From Thalassotalea sp. Sam97 (GTDB lineage Bacteria > Pseudomonadota > Gammaproteobacteria > Enterobacterales > Alteromonadaceae): a DNA stretch of 64,000 nt. Where the stretch lies: the NCBI RefSeq assembly GCF_041379765.1, contig NZ_CP166919.1, positions 2,914,001 through 2,978,000 of the forward strand, written 5' to 3'. The notes under the pieces are model-generated. The model was given only the letters and a program-made list of their open reading frames with translations. It did no database searches and was not told the origin of the DNA. Shown here one piece after another: positions 9,782 through 17,709 of this stretch. How positions within the stretch are numbered: the stretch's first letter is position 1; each line of letters begins with the position of its first letter. The translations under genes were made by a program, and so were the position numbers.

Positions 9782-10291
9782 CTAAATACTTTGCCATTTA
9801 GGGGCAAATAATTGTTCTAACAAACTCAGTTCTTGTTGCTGTGTCCATTTCAATAAATTCAGTAAATCTTTATTGTTAGGATCATCTTGCAGTGCTTGTA
9901 GTAACGAGCTTCTTGCTGATTCGAGTTCAATAAATTGCTGTTGTATATCATTAGGCAACTGACTGATATCAGGCTTACCAAAACTTACTAACATGGTTTC
10001 TCGCTGTTGCTGATATTGCTGTTGCAATATTTCAACCGGTGTTTGCGCAACAACAGGCTGTGGCTGTTGCCCTTGTGGTAATAATTGCCACGTTAATAAC
10101 ACCGCAAACACGACTGACGCTGCCCATGCCATTGGCATATAGTTCGATTGACGAGATTGCGTTGGCTGGTGCTGGCTTTGATGCTCAATCGCCCGCTCTA
10201 CGCCAAGCCACAAATCACGACTTGGCTCAATGGTTTTACTTAACGCATCAATTTGCTGTTGCAATTGTTGATCTGTTATCTGCTTACTCAT
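9782..10291 (-). CDS. Probable membrane-anchored anti-sigma factor
   Basis: About 169 residues. The ATG at 10291 overlaps the sigma-factor stop in an ATGA junction, so translation is coupled. The N-terminal ~50 residues are soluble and would face the cytoplasm, followed by a single membrane segment (MAWAASVVFAVLLTW, about residues 53-70) and a Gln-rich, probably coiled-coil periplasmic part. There is no HxxxCxxC zinc-finger motif, so this is not a ZAS-type anti-sigma. The role is inferred from operon position and topology, not from a recognised domain. Confidence 0.75.
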   Translation of the reverse strand: MSKQITDQQLQQQIDALSKTIEPSRDLWLGVERAIEHQSQHQPTQSRQSNYMPMAWAASVVFAVLLTWQLLPQGQQPQPVVAQTPVEILQQQYQQQRETMLVSFGKPDISQLPNDIQQQFIELESARSSLLQALQDDPNNKDLLNLLKWTQQQELSLLEQLFAPKWQSI

Positions 10292-10851
10292 ACTGATAAC
10301 CACTCTTTTAATAACTGTCTGGCTCTGTGAAAATGCGATTTACTCGACCCTACGGCCATATTTAACATGTTGGCAATTTCCTCATGGCGATACCCTTCTA
10401 CGGCAAAAAGAACAAAAACCAAGCGTGCCTTTTCTGGTAATCTTAATATCGCTTTATCTAAATCCGATAAGTTTTCTATTTCATTGCCTGCTTGTTCAAG
10501 CATCGGTTTATCTTCAATACTAAAGACTTTTTGTAACCAAGATTTTTGCTTACGCATATGGCTTAGTACCGTATTGGTGGCGACTGAATGTAGCCATGTC
10601 GAGAACTTCGAATCACCTCGAAAATTCTCCATTTTCAGCCATGCTTGCACAAACACCTCTTGTGTCACATCTTCGGCCTGCTCGCGACACGACAGCATAC
10701 GTAAGCAAAGCGCAAACACTTTCCCCACATGCAAGTGATAAAGCTTGGCAAATGCTTGGCGATCACCTATTTTGGCGGCACTTATCCAGTCTTGCTCTTG
10801 CTGGTCAACAAAGACTTGCTGTGCATCAATTACCGTGTTTTCCATTGACAA
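10288..10851 (-). CDS. ECF-family RNA polymerase sigma factor
   Basis: A 187-residue sigma-70-family factor of the extracytoplasmic type. Region 2 is clear (FAKLYHLHVGKVFALCLRML, then AEDVTQEVFVQAW and the -10-reading FSTWLHSVATN). Region 4 carries the helix-turn-helix (LPEKARLVFVLFAVEGYRHEEIANML, then GSSKSHFHRARQLLKEWL). Regions 1 and 3 are absent, as expected for ECF factors. It is the first gene of the sigma/anti-sigma/DUF4097 operon. A hairpin-forming sequence (10914-10953) lies 60-100 bp upstream of its start. Confidence 0.95.
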   Translation of the reverse strand: MSMENTVIDAQQVFVDQQEQDWISAAKIGDRQAFAKLYHLHVGKVFALCLRMLSCREQAEDVTQEVFVQAWLKMENFRGDSKFSTWLHSVATNTVLSHMRKQKSWLQKVFSIEDKPMLEQAGNEIENLSDLDKAILRLPEKARLVFVLFAVEGYRHEEIANMLNMAVGSSKSHFHRARQLLKEWLSV

Positions 10852-11057
10852 TGTTTTCGTTCCCGAATCTTACTGGGCCTTGCTCTAACATGCCCTGTTG
10901 ATTGCTTTGTAAGTTATGATGCACCTTCAACCAAAAAGGTTTAAACATCATAAAATTATTTTTAGTCTGACTAGGGGGACAAACCAGTCGCAGCCGATTT
11001 CTATCGCAATAGTCGACATAAGCACCGCTTATTGCGTAACATAACATGGTCTCAGCA

Positions 11058-11093
11058 ATAAGTAATTAGGGTCTGCTGACCCTAATTACTTAT
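11058..11093. repeat. Perfect 16-bp palindromic hairpin
   Basis: A 16-bp perfect stem (11058-11073 and 11078-11093) around loop TGCT, with GGGTC/GACCC at the tip. It lies between the divergent ECF operon and pxpA, where no terminator is needed, and has no T-run of note. A related GGATC-TGTT-GACCC hairpin occurs at 43301-43320. Confidence 0.8.
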
Positions 11094-11121
11094 ATTTAAT
11101 AGAGTTAGGTTATTTACGGTA

Positions 11122-11916
11122 ATGAAGTTAAATTGTGATCTAGGGGAGCTCCCCTATTCTGCCAACGCTCAAGATACGTCGCTTAATACGCAACATCGTG
11201 AGCCACATCCTGATCAACAGATTATGCCACTCATCGATATGGCCAACATTGCCTGTGGTGGTCATGCAGGGGATAAAGACAGCATGAGTGGCGCAGTGCA
11301 GTTAGCAAAAGCGCACCAAGTTATGATTGGTGCTCATCCAAGTTACCCAGATAAAGAAAACTTTGGTCGCATCAGTATGGCACTGAGCAAACAACAACTG
11401 CAACATAGTCTGAACCAACAGATACACGCCCTACTTCATCAATGTGAACAACATCAAACCGAATTATGCTATGTCAAACCCCATGGCGCGCTTTACAACG
11501 ATATGATGCAAGACTTGCGGTTATTTGCAGATATTTGTGAAACAGTCGCTTTGTTTAATCAACAACATGGTTGTCAGTTAACATTAATGCTTCAAGCGTT
11601 AGTTGATAACCAACTGCATCAGGCCATTGCGACAGAGCACAACATTGAAGTGATCTATGAAGCATTTGCTGATAGAGCCTATAACCCCGACGGCAGTTTA
11701 GTATCTCGAAAGGAGAATGGCGCGGTGTTACATGAACGTCAGCACATTAAGCGAAGAGTACAGCAGCTTATAATTCATCAAGAAATACAAACCCACGATG
11801 CGCAAATTATTAAGATAAAAGCCGACAGCTTGTGTGTTCACGGAGATAACCCACAAGCCATAGCGATTGTAAAATCACTACGACGCCTAATAAATGACTT
11901 ACATGAACAGCAATAA
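11122..11916 (+). CDS. pxpA: 5-oxoprolinase subunit PxpA (LamB/YcsF family)
   Basis: 264 residues, slightly longer than E. coli PxpA. The family signature is at the N-terminus (LNCDLGE), followed by NIACGGHAGD, GAHPSYPD and the conserved YVKPHGALYND and EAFADRAYNPDG segments. With PxpB and PxpC it forms an ATP-dependent enzyme that opens 5-oxoproline (pyroglutamate) to glutamate, clearing a damage product of glutamine and glutathione. It is the first gene of a tightly overlapping pxpA-pxpB-pxpC operon. Confidence 0.95.
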   Translation: MKLNCDLGELPYSANAQDTSLNTQHREPHPDQQIMPLIDMANIACGGHAGDKDSMSGAVQLAKAHQVMIGAHPSYPDKENFGRISMALSKQQLQHSLNQQIHALLHQCEQHQTELCYVKPHGALYNDMMQDLRLFADICETVALFNQQHGCQLTLMLQALVDNQLHQAIATEHNIEVIYEAFADRAYNPDGSLVSRKENGAVLHERQHIKRRVQQLIIHQEIQTHDAQIIKIKADSLCVHGDNPQAIAIVKSLRRLINDLHEQQ

Positions 11917-12670
11917 CCACCGGCAATTATTACCACAGCAGGCTGAAATTTTATCGGCGACCTCCATCGCACTTTACTGGCGTGAAAGCATTGATGTTCG
12001 CCTCAATCAAACGCTCATCGCTTGTACACATATGTTACGTCAACATTTTGCCGGCAAGATCACAGATATTATATGTTCGTATAGCAGTTTGTTAATAGAA
12101 CTTAGCCCTCCTTACACCGCCAGCACAGCCCTGCTCGATGACATCTGCTCCGCCGTCGATAAATTTATCTCAAGCTATAGTCAACAAGCCCATTATCAAG
12201 GCCAACATCATGTCATCGATGTCTACTATGGCACCGACAGTGGCTGGGATTTAGCCTTAGTTAGTGAACAGACAGGGATATCTGTGTCAGAAGTGATTAA
12301 ACGTCATAGCCAACCAACGTACCATGTCTTTGCCAATGGTTTTATGCCGGGTTTTGCTTATCTGGGGATTGTTGATAAAACGTTACAATTGCCTCGTAAA
12401 GCAACACCGAGACTACAAATACCGCAAGGCGCCGTTGCCATTGCCGATCAGCAAACCGCAGTTTATCCTTATGCCTCTCCCGGTGGTTGGTTAATACTCG
12501 GGCAAACGGCTCACTCACTCATGAATAAACGAGCAAGTGATCCGCAATCTTGGCAGCCACGCCTGTTACCGGGCGATAGCGTTCGATTTCGTCCTATCGA
12601 TAAACAACAGTTTGCATCACAAGGGGGGATACTCATGCGAGAGAATAAAGGACCTGAAAGTAGACGATGA
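11894..12670 (+). CDS. pxpB: 5-oxoprolinase subunit PxpB (KipI-like)
   Basis: 258 residues from the ATG at 11894; a second in-frame ATG at 11903 is equally possible. It overlaps pxpA by 23 bp. The AHS1/KipI domain is recognised by VYYGTDSGWDL, the NGFMPGFAYLG signature, PRLQIPQGAVAIADQQTAVYP and SPGGWLILG. It works with PxpA and PxpC in ATP-dependent 5-oxoproline cleavage; the older name KipI comes from its similarity to a Bacillus kinase inhibitor. Confidence 0.94.
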   Translation: MTYMNSNNHRQLLPQQAEILSATSIALYWRESIDVRLNQTLIACTHMLRQHFAGKITDIICSYSSLLIELSPPYTASTALLDDICSAVDKFISSYSQQAHYQGQHHVIDVYYGTDSGWDLALVSEQTGISVSEVIKRHSQPTYHVFANGFMPGFAYLGIVDKTLQLPRKATPRLQIPQGAVAIADQQTAVYPYASPGGWLILGQTAHSLMNKRASDPQSWQPRLLPGDSVRFRPIDKQQFASQGGILMRENKGPESRR

Positions 12671-13665
12671 ATCATTTAAAGACGCTCACAGTTAACGTGA
12701 TAAAGTCCGGTCCGTTAATGCTATTTCAAGATCTAGGTCGCCCTCAGGTGCAGAATTTAGGCTTTGCCAGCTGTGGGGCTGCCGATGAATATGCCTACAT
12801 GTGGGCCAACAAATTGGTTGCAAATCCAGTTGGTACGCCAACATTGGAAGTTACCTTTGGCCAAGCGCAACTGCAATTTAGCGACGCTTGTACGATAGCG
12901 ATGACGGGCGCTAACTGTAACGCTCGCATCGTCGAGTCAGCAAGTTCTGCAGTCGCATCAACGCATAGCCAATATGTGGCTATTGGCAAAAGCATCAAAG
13001 TCAATAAAGGCCAAATCTTGCAATTGCAGGCCCCCAAAACAGGCCTGCGTACCTATATTGCTATTGCTGGACGCTGGCAAGTGCCTACCTGCCATCATTC
13101 AGCCGCGACAAATATTAATGAACCGGATATTAGTAGGCAACCTCTTGGATTACATGACGGGAGTAAATTCTCAGTAAGCCAATGCGACGTACTACAAGGT
13201 AAAAAATCACAACAAATGCCACTGTTGTATCAAGTCGATTACAGTCAAGAATTACTGTTGCGCTTTAACGCGAGCTTGTTGTGGCAACAGCAAGCTGCGC
13301 AAACAAGAAAGGTATTAAGCGGGGCCTCTTACCAAATAGATAGCGCAAGCAATCGTATGGGTTATCGATTAAACGGTAAGGCGATAGAGTTATCTAATAC
13401 TCCAAGCATTTCTCGACCAACCTGCTTTGGCGCTATCCAAATTGCCAGTAATGGCCAACCCATGGTATTACTCAAAGACCGGCAAACCATTGGAGGCTAT
13501 CCCGTCATAGGAAGTGTATTACATAAAGATGCCTGCCGTCTTAGCCAACTTAGACCAGGTCAGCGGGTACGTTTTATGGACGTTTCGCAACAACTGGCCA
13601 GCGAGGAGATGACCAATTATTATCAGTTTTTCTTTGCCCCTGATGAATGCTTGGATAATGATTGA
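12667..13665 (+). CDS. pxpC: 5-oxoprolinase subunit PxpC (KipA-like, biotin-dependent carboxylase-type domain)
   Basis: 332 residues. The start overlaps the pxpB stop (ATGA), showing translational coupling. AHS2-domain motifs include MLFQDLGRPQVQNLGF, GAADEYAY, NPVGTPTLEVTFG and RPTCFGAIQIASNGQPMVLLKDRQTIGGYPVIG. It is the third subunit of 5-oxoprolinase. Its last 43 bp overlap the 3' end of the convergent DUF454 gene, an economical tail-to-tail overlap. Confidence 0.94.
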   Translation: MNHLKTLTVNVIKSGPLMLFQDLGRPQVQNLGFASCGAADEYAYMWANKLVANPVGTPTLEVTFGQAQLQFSDACTIAMTGANCNARIVESASSAVASTHSQYVAIGKSIKVNKGQILQLQAPKTGLRTYIAIAGRWQVPTCHHSAATNINEPDISRQPLGLHDGSKFSVSQCDVLQGKKSQQMPLLYQVDYSQELLLRFNASLLWQQQAAQTRKVLSGASYQIDSASNRMGYRLNGKAIELSNTPSISRPTCFGAIQIASNGQPMVLLKDRQTIGGYPVIGSVLHKDACRLSQLRPGQRVRFMDVSQQLASEEMTNYYQFFFAPDECLDND

Positions 13666-14024
13666 GGCGGACACGTCTTTATCGATAACACCACACCTAA
13701 ACCAACAGCCAATAATGCGCCTGTCGTCAACTTAGGATAAAAGCCCGGCACCGCATATAACAGTGAAAAACCACCAAATAAAGCAATAGAAAGTACAGCG
13801 ATACATTTGGCTTTAAAGGGGATGCAGCGGTTATGGTGCCAGTTATGCAGGATTGGCCCAAACAACTTATTATTCAACAACCAACGATGCCATCGCTGTG
13901 ATGATTTAGCAAAGCACGCTGTAGCCACTAATAAAAATGGCGTGGTAGGCAACACAGGAAGAAAAGCCCCTAAAATAGCCAAACCAACAAAACCAAAGCC
14001 AACAGCTAAAATCAAATAACGCAT
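13623..14024 (-). CDS. ybaN: DUF454 (YbaN-like) inner membrane protein
   Basis: A small multi-span membrane protein of 133 residues from the ATG at 14024, or 139 from 14042. The family hallmark GFGFVGLAILGAFLPVLPTTPFLLVATACFAKSS is intact, including the PTTPF turn. It is followed by SQRWHRWLLNN and two more hydrophobic segments. Function is unknown. The 3' end overlaps convergent pxpC by 43 bp. Confidence 0.9.
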   Translation of the reverse strand: MRYLILAVGFGFVGLAILGAFLPVLPTTPFLLVATACFAKSSQRWHRWLLNNKLFGPILHNWHHNRCIPFKAKCIAVLSIALFGGFSLLYAVPGFYPKLTTGALLAVGLGVVLSIKTCPPQSLSKHSSGAKKN

Positions 14025-14054
14025 GATAAAGACCAATCGCAACAGGCTATAAAC

Positions 14055-14537
14055 TTATTTCGTTTGCTGCCACGGATTATTATCGTGATACTTAACTTGC
14101 ATACCTTTTAAGAAATTACGCAAAAACTGGTCTTTACATTCGCGGTAGTGTTTATGCCCTTCTTTACGAAAGAAAGCCGATATTTCTGCTTTACCAACAG
14201 CCAAACCTGCCAGTTTAAGTAGCTCTACCATGTCGACATCGGTAAGATTAAAAGCGATCTTTAATTTACGTAAGATGATGTTGTTGTTTAGCTTTTTCTC
14301 TGGCTTTGGCTGTTCACCATCACGCTTGCCACGGTGTTTGTTAATCAAACCGTTTAAAAATACTGCACACATAGTATCAGTAAGGTTAACGAATTTAGGA
14401 TCGTCGTCTTTACGCAACCAGTTGTGCATAGCCTGTAAATCGACTTTGGCATCAGCCTCGGCAAAAATAGCCAACATATCCCCATCACTATAACTAAAGA
14501 TGTAGCGAATACGTCGCAAAATATCATTATTTGTCAT
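14055..14537 (-). CDS. yehS: DUF1456 family protein (YehS-like)
   Basis: 160 residues made of two tandem DUF1456 repeats: NNDILRRIRYIFSYSDGDMLAIF at the start and NNIILRKLKIAFNLTDVDMVELL from about residue 85. Each is a small helical domain. It is a soluble protein of unknown function conserved in gammaproteobacteria. It lies 9 bp downstream of the DUF971 gene and 30 bp before ybaN, so the three minus-strand genes may be cotranscribed. Confidence 0.93.
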   Translation of the reverse strand: MTNNDILRRIRYIFSYSDGDMLAIFAEADAKVDLQAMHNWLRKDDDPKFVNLTDTMCAVFLNGLINKHRGKRDGEQPKPEKKLNNNIILRKLKIAFNLTDVDMVELLKLAGLAVGKAEISAFFRKEGHKHYRECKDQFLRNFLKGMQVKYHDNNPWQQTK

Positions 14538-14546
14538 TATCAGACC

Positions 14547-14906
14547 TTACACTTGTTTTATATCAATCATTGTCTCACGGCTATGACCGCTTGTTTGCAG
14601 TTGCTGTAAATACTGCTGCCACATACTCTCTTTATTTTGAGCGAGTTGAGATAATAATAACTCGCTATAAACAGCACTATGTTGATCGTCAAATAACAAA
14701 CGAAAACCATGCTTTGCAACCGGCTCGATAGCCAACAGTTGCACCATTTTTTTATGACTTACAACGTGCTTTTGACCCGTTTGAGTCAGCGGAGAGTAAA
14801 CCCGCAGCAACTCAAAACTCAATTGCTGCTCAGTTCCATCAACGAAAACAATCGCAAGTTCTGCTTGGCGTTTGTCGAGGGTAAAGCGCTGTATCTGCAT
14901 AGCCAT
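14547..14906 (-). CDS. DUF971 / GBBH-like N-terminal domain protein
   Basis: A 119-residue stand-alone DUF971 domain, the same fold as the N-terminal domain of gamma-butyrobetaine hydroxylase. The family pattern is visible: FVDGTEQQLSFELLRVYSPL, then the characteristic IEPVAKHGFRLLFDDQHSAVYS. The second ATG (14900) has the better-spaced GGA. This gene commonly follows hslU in gammaproteobacteria, as here, but a terminator separates them. Function is unknown, with suggested links to Fe-S proteins through homologues. Confidence 0.88.
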   Translation of the reverse strand: MAMQIQRFTLDKRQAELAIVFVDGTEQQLSFELLRVYSPLTQTGQKHVVSHKKMVQLLAIEPVAKHGFRLLFDDQHSAVYSELLLSQLAQNKESMWQQYLQQLQTSGHSRETMIDIKQV

Positions 14907-14940
14907 TCCGTATTATTTAACCTATTGGACATTATACAAA

Positions 14941-14973
14941 AAAAGGAGCGTAACCTATAGCTACGCTCCTTTT
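14941..14973 (-). terminator. Rho-independent terminator of hslVU
   Basis: A 12-bp stem (AAAAGGAGCGTA/TACGCTCCTTTT) with a 9-nt loop. On the minus strand it is followed by further T residues. It lies about 120 bp past the hslU stop and just before the DUF971 gene. Confidence 0.85.
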
Positions 14974-15093
14974 TATTTACAACAAACTGAATTTATTGAT
15001 TTTGACAAGGAAGTAACCGTTGCCTGCAATCAATAACTTACCTAGAAACCTTTACATTCTCGCTGAGTGAGTAAAAGTTTAATGGGATTGGTA

Positions 15094-16425
15094 TTACAGA
15101 ATAAAGCGACTTAGATCTTCGTCTTGAACTAAGATATCAAGCTTGTCTTCAACGTATGCTTTATCAATGGTTACTGTGCTGCCAGATTTCGCATCTGCTT
15201 GGAAAGATAACTCTTCAATCAAACGTTCCATCACCGTATGCAGGCGGCGCGCACCAATATTTTCAGTCGTTTCGTTTACCTGCCAAGCTGCTTTAGCAAT
15301 GGCTTCAATGCCATCTTGGCTAAACTCAACATTAACGCCTTCGGTCGCTAATAGCGCACAGTATTGCTCTGTTAGAGACGCATTTGGCTCAGTTAAAATA
15401 CGAACAAAGTCATCAACCTTCAAGGCGCGCAATTCAACACGAATAGGTAAACGGCCTTGTAACTCAGGGATCAAGTCACTTGGCTTTGACATTTGAAACG
15501 CACCTGAGGCGATAAATAAGATGTGATCCGTTTTTACCATGCCGTGCTTGGTGCTTACCGTTGAGCCTTCGACTAACGGTAGCAGGTCGCGTTGTACCCC
15601 TTCACGTGACACATCTGGGCCACCTGAAACGTCACTACGCTTACAAATTTTGTCGATTTCATCAATAAAGACAATACCGTTTTGCTCAACCGCTTGTAAT
15701 GCTTTTTCTTTTAGATCTTCAGTGTTAACCAGCTTGCTTGCCTCTTCTTCTTGTAAGGCTTTTAACGCATCTTTAATTTTTAATTTACGCTTTTTGGTTT
15801 TCTCTGAAGTCATGTTTTGGAACATGCTTTGCAATTGGTTGGTCATCTCTTCCATGCCTGGAGGCGCCATGATTTCCATACCAACTTGCGGTTGTGCGAC
15901 ATCGATTTCCACTTCTTTATCGTCAAGCTTACCTTCACGTAATTTTTTGCGGAACACTTGTCGTGTAGACGAGTTATCGGCTTGTTCTTCTTCCCCAAAG
16001 GTGTTGCGAGGATTTGGCAATAAGATATCAAGAATACGTTCTTCAGCCGCTTCTTCGGCTTTAAATTTAACGCGTTCCATTTCAACTTCTTTGGTTAACT
16101 TAACCCCCATATCGGTTAAGTCACGAATGATAGATTCTACTTCTTTACCAACGTAGCCTACTTCGGTGAATTTAGTGGCTTCTACCTTAATGAATGGGGC
16201 ATTGGCTAATTTCGCCAAGCGACGAGCAATTTCAGTTTTACCCACACCGGTAGGACCGATCATTAAAATATTTTTTGGGGTAACTTCAGCGCGCAGCTCA
16301 TCGTTAAGCTGCATACGACGCCAGCGGTTACGAAGCGCAATGGCTACCGCTTTTTTAGCATCATCTTGGCCGATAATATGGCGGTCCAGTTCATGGACGA
16401 TTTCACGTGGAGTCATATTAGACAT
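15094..16425 (-). CDS. hslU: ATP-dependent protease ATPase subunit HslU (ClpY)
   Basis: 443 residues, the same length as E. coli HslU, using the ATG at 16425, which has an upstream AAGGA. It is an AAA+ unfoldase that feeds proteins to HslV. Walker A is GPTGVGKTEIARRLA, the pore loop is in the KVEATKFTEVGYVGKEVE segment (GYVG), the inserted I-domain spans roughly residues 110-240, and Walker B is GIVFIDEIDK. The C-terminal tail EDLSRFIL, which docks into HslV, is intact. It is cotranscribed with hslV. Confidence 0.98.
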   Translation of the reverse strand: MSNMTPREIVHELDRHIIGQDDAKKAVAIALRNRWRRMQLNDELRAEVTPKNILMIGPTGVGKTEIARRLAKLANAPFIKVEATKFTEVGYVGKEVESIIRDLTDMGVKLTKEVEMERVKFKAEEAAEERILDILLPNPRNTFGEEEQADNSSTRQVFRKKLREGKLDDKEVEIDVAQPQVGMEIMAPPGMEEMTNQLQSMFQNMTSEKTKKRKLKIKDALKALQEEEASKLVNTEDLKEKALQAVEQNGIVFIDEIDKICKRSDVSGGPDVSREGVQRDLLPLVEGSTVSTKHGMVKTDHILFIASGAFQMSKPSDLIPELQGRLPIRVELRALKVDDFVRILTEPNASLTEQYCALLATEGVNVEFSQDGIEAIAKAAWQVNETTENIGARRLHTVMERLIEELSFQADAKSGSTVTIDKAYVEDKLDILVQDEDLSRFIL

Positions 16426-16476
16426 AAAAATATATTCCTTCTCTGTCACCTAAAGCGAGCGAGGCAACAGCTGTAC

Positions 16477-16995
16477 TTAAATTTCGTCGATTGTATGATG
16501 TAAATTGGTAAATACGCAGATATTGCCAGCGATAGTCAGTGATTTTTCAACAATATCACGCGCTGATAATTCGGTATTTTCAAGCAATGCAGTCGCCGCT
16601 GCTTGCGCGTAATTACCGCCTGAGCCTATAGCGATTAAATCGTTTTCAGGCTGTACCACATCTCCATTACCGGTAATGATAAGTGACGCGGTTTCATCGG
16701 CAACCACTAGCATCGCTTCTAAACGTCTTAAGGCGCGGTCGCTACGCCAATCTTTGGCAAGTTCAACCGCAGCTTTGGTTAAGTGACCTTGATGCATTTC
16801 AAGCTTACTTTCAAAACGCTCGAACAAAGTAAACGCATCTGCAGTGCCACCAGCAAAACCCGCTAACACTTTATCGTGGTACAAGCGACGGACTTTACGG
16901 GCATTACCTTTCATCACAGTATTACCCAAACTTACTTGGCCATCACCGCCAATACATACTTTGCCGTTACGGCGAACTGAAACTATGGTTGTCAC
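16477..16995 (-). CDS. hslV: ATP-dependent protease proteolytic subunit HslV (ClpQ)
   Basis: 172-residue proteasome-beta-like peptidase. After removal of Met1 the N-terminal threonine T2 (MTTIVSVRR) is the nucleophile; the GDGQVS and GFAGGTADAFTL motifs are typical. Two HslV hexamers stack within HslU rings to degrade misfolded proteins after heat shock. It is preceded by a sigma-32-type promoter (17059-17088) and a 5'-UTR stem-loop (17016-17036). Confidence 0.98.
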   Translation of the reverse strand: MTTIVSVRRNGKVCIGGDGQVSLGNTVMKGNARKVRRLYHDKVLAGFAGGTADAFTLFERFESKLEMHQGHLTKAAVELAKDWRSDRALRRLEAMLVVADETASLIITGNGDVVQPENDLIAIGSGGNYAQAAATALLENTELSARDIVEKSLTIAGNICVFTNLHHTIDEI

Positions 16996-17015
16996 GTTGA
17001 ACCTCTGTAGATAAA

Positions 17016-17036
17016 GCCCACGCCTAAAGCATGGGC
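17016..17036 (-). promoter_or_regulatory. 5'-UTR stem-loop of hslVU mRNA
   Basis: An 8-bp stem (GCCCATGC/GCGTGGGC in mRNA sense, with one G-U pair) and a 5-nt loop, ending about 20 nt before the hslV ATG. A conserved 5'-UTR stem-loop next to the hslV start is known to affect hslVU expression in E. coli; this one is similarly placed. Confidence 0.65.
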
Positions 17037-17058
17037 ATAAGATTTCTTCCTGTAGAGG

Positions 17059-17088
17059 TATGTGGGCACGGTTAAGAGATTTTTCAAG
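17059..17088 (-). promoter_or_regulatory. Sigma-32 (heat-shock) promoter of hslVU
   Basis: On the minus strand CTTGAAA (17088-17082) is followed after 15 bp by CCCACATA (17066-17059), matching the RpoH consensus CTTGAAA / CCCCATNT. The -35 element overlaps the ftsN stop codon. Confidence 0.75.
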
Positions 17089-17632
17089 CCCAAGGTTTGA
17101 TTAAGCAAGAATTAATATCGTTGCTTCGCAAAGCGTGTTTAGTCTTTTCTGCTTCACGTTTTTTTGTAAAAGGACCGAGTATAACTTGATACCAAACACC
17201 ATTAGCGGATTCACTGGTGCGAACTTCACTACTGAAACCAGAAAACGCAATCGTCGCTTTTAACTGCTCTGCTTGCCTTTGTTGGCGAAACGAGCCACAT
17301 TGCATTGCATAAGGGCCCATTTGTTCAATTTGGTAAGTTTCTACAGCGACATCTTTATTCGGCAAATCTTCCATAAAACGCCATGTTTCTTTGCTTGTGT
17401 TACTGTCGTTTGCTGATTTATCCGAGATCTGTTGTTGTTCGTTCGTAGTATCGGATAGTTGCGGGGCATTATCAGTCAACCATTTTAACGCAAATGCGAA
17501 ACCGCCAATCAAAATCACAATGGCCAATAGTGCCTTTTTACCACTGCCAACGGTTGAATGAGTCGCTTGAGAAGATTTTTTTGCTTGCGCTGCTTTACGG
17601 GTGTTTTTCGCTGCGCCACGTTTTTGAGCCAT
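17084..17632 (-). CDS. ftsN: SPOR-domain cell-division protein FtsN-like
   Basis: A 182-residue bitopic protein: basic cytoplasmic tail (about 1-33), one membrane helix (ALLAIVILIGGFAFALKWL, about 34-52), a short linker with WRFMEDLPNKDV, which resembles the essential region of FtsN, and a C-terminal SPOR domain (about 105-180; YAMQCGSFRQQRQAEQLK and WYQVILGPFTKKREAE). FtsN activates septal peptidoglycan synthesis at midcell. It is shorter than E. coli FtsN because the periplasmic linker is reduced. The position between priA and hslV is the usual one for ftsN. Confidence 0.9.
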   Translation of the reverse strand: MAQKRGAAKNTRKAAQAKKSSQATHSTVGSGKKALLAIVILIGGFAFALKWLTDNAPQLSDTTNEQQQISDKSANDSNTSKETWRFMEDLPNKDVAVETYQIEQMGPYAMQCGSFRQQRQAEQLKATIAFSGFSSEVRTSESANGVWYQVILGPFTKKREAEKTKHALRSNDINSCLIKPWA

Positions 17633-17709
17633 ACTGCCTATCTTTATTAATTAAATTATCGCAATTTTAAACAACCCATAGGCAATGTACAGCCCTTTAT
17701 CGGTTGCGA

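Noticed and set aside
10826..11047. 73-codon minus-strand open frame upstream of the ECF sigma gene
   Set aside because: Composition is not protein-like, it overlaps the sigma gene start and covers a hairpin region; more likely leader DNA.
15539..16156. 205-codon open frame antisense to hslU
   Set aside because: Ser/Arg-rich shadow of a real gene's other strand.
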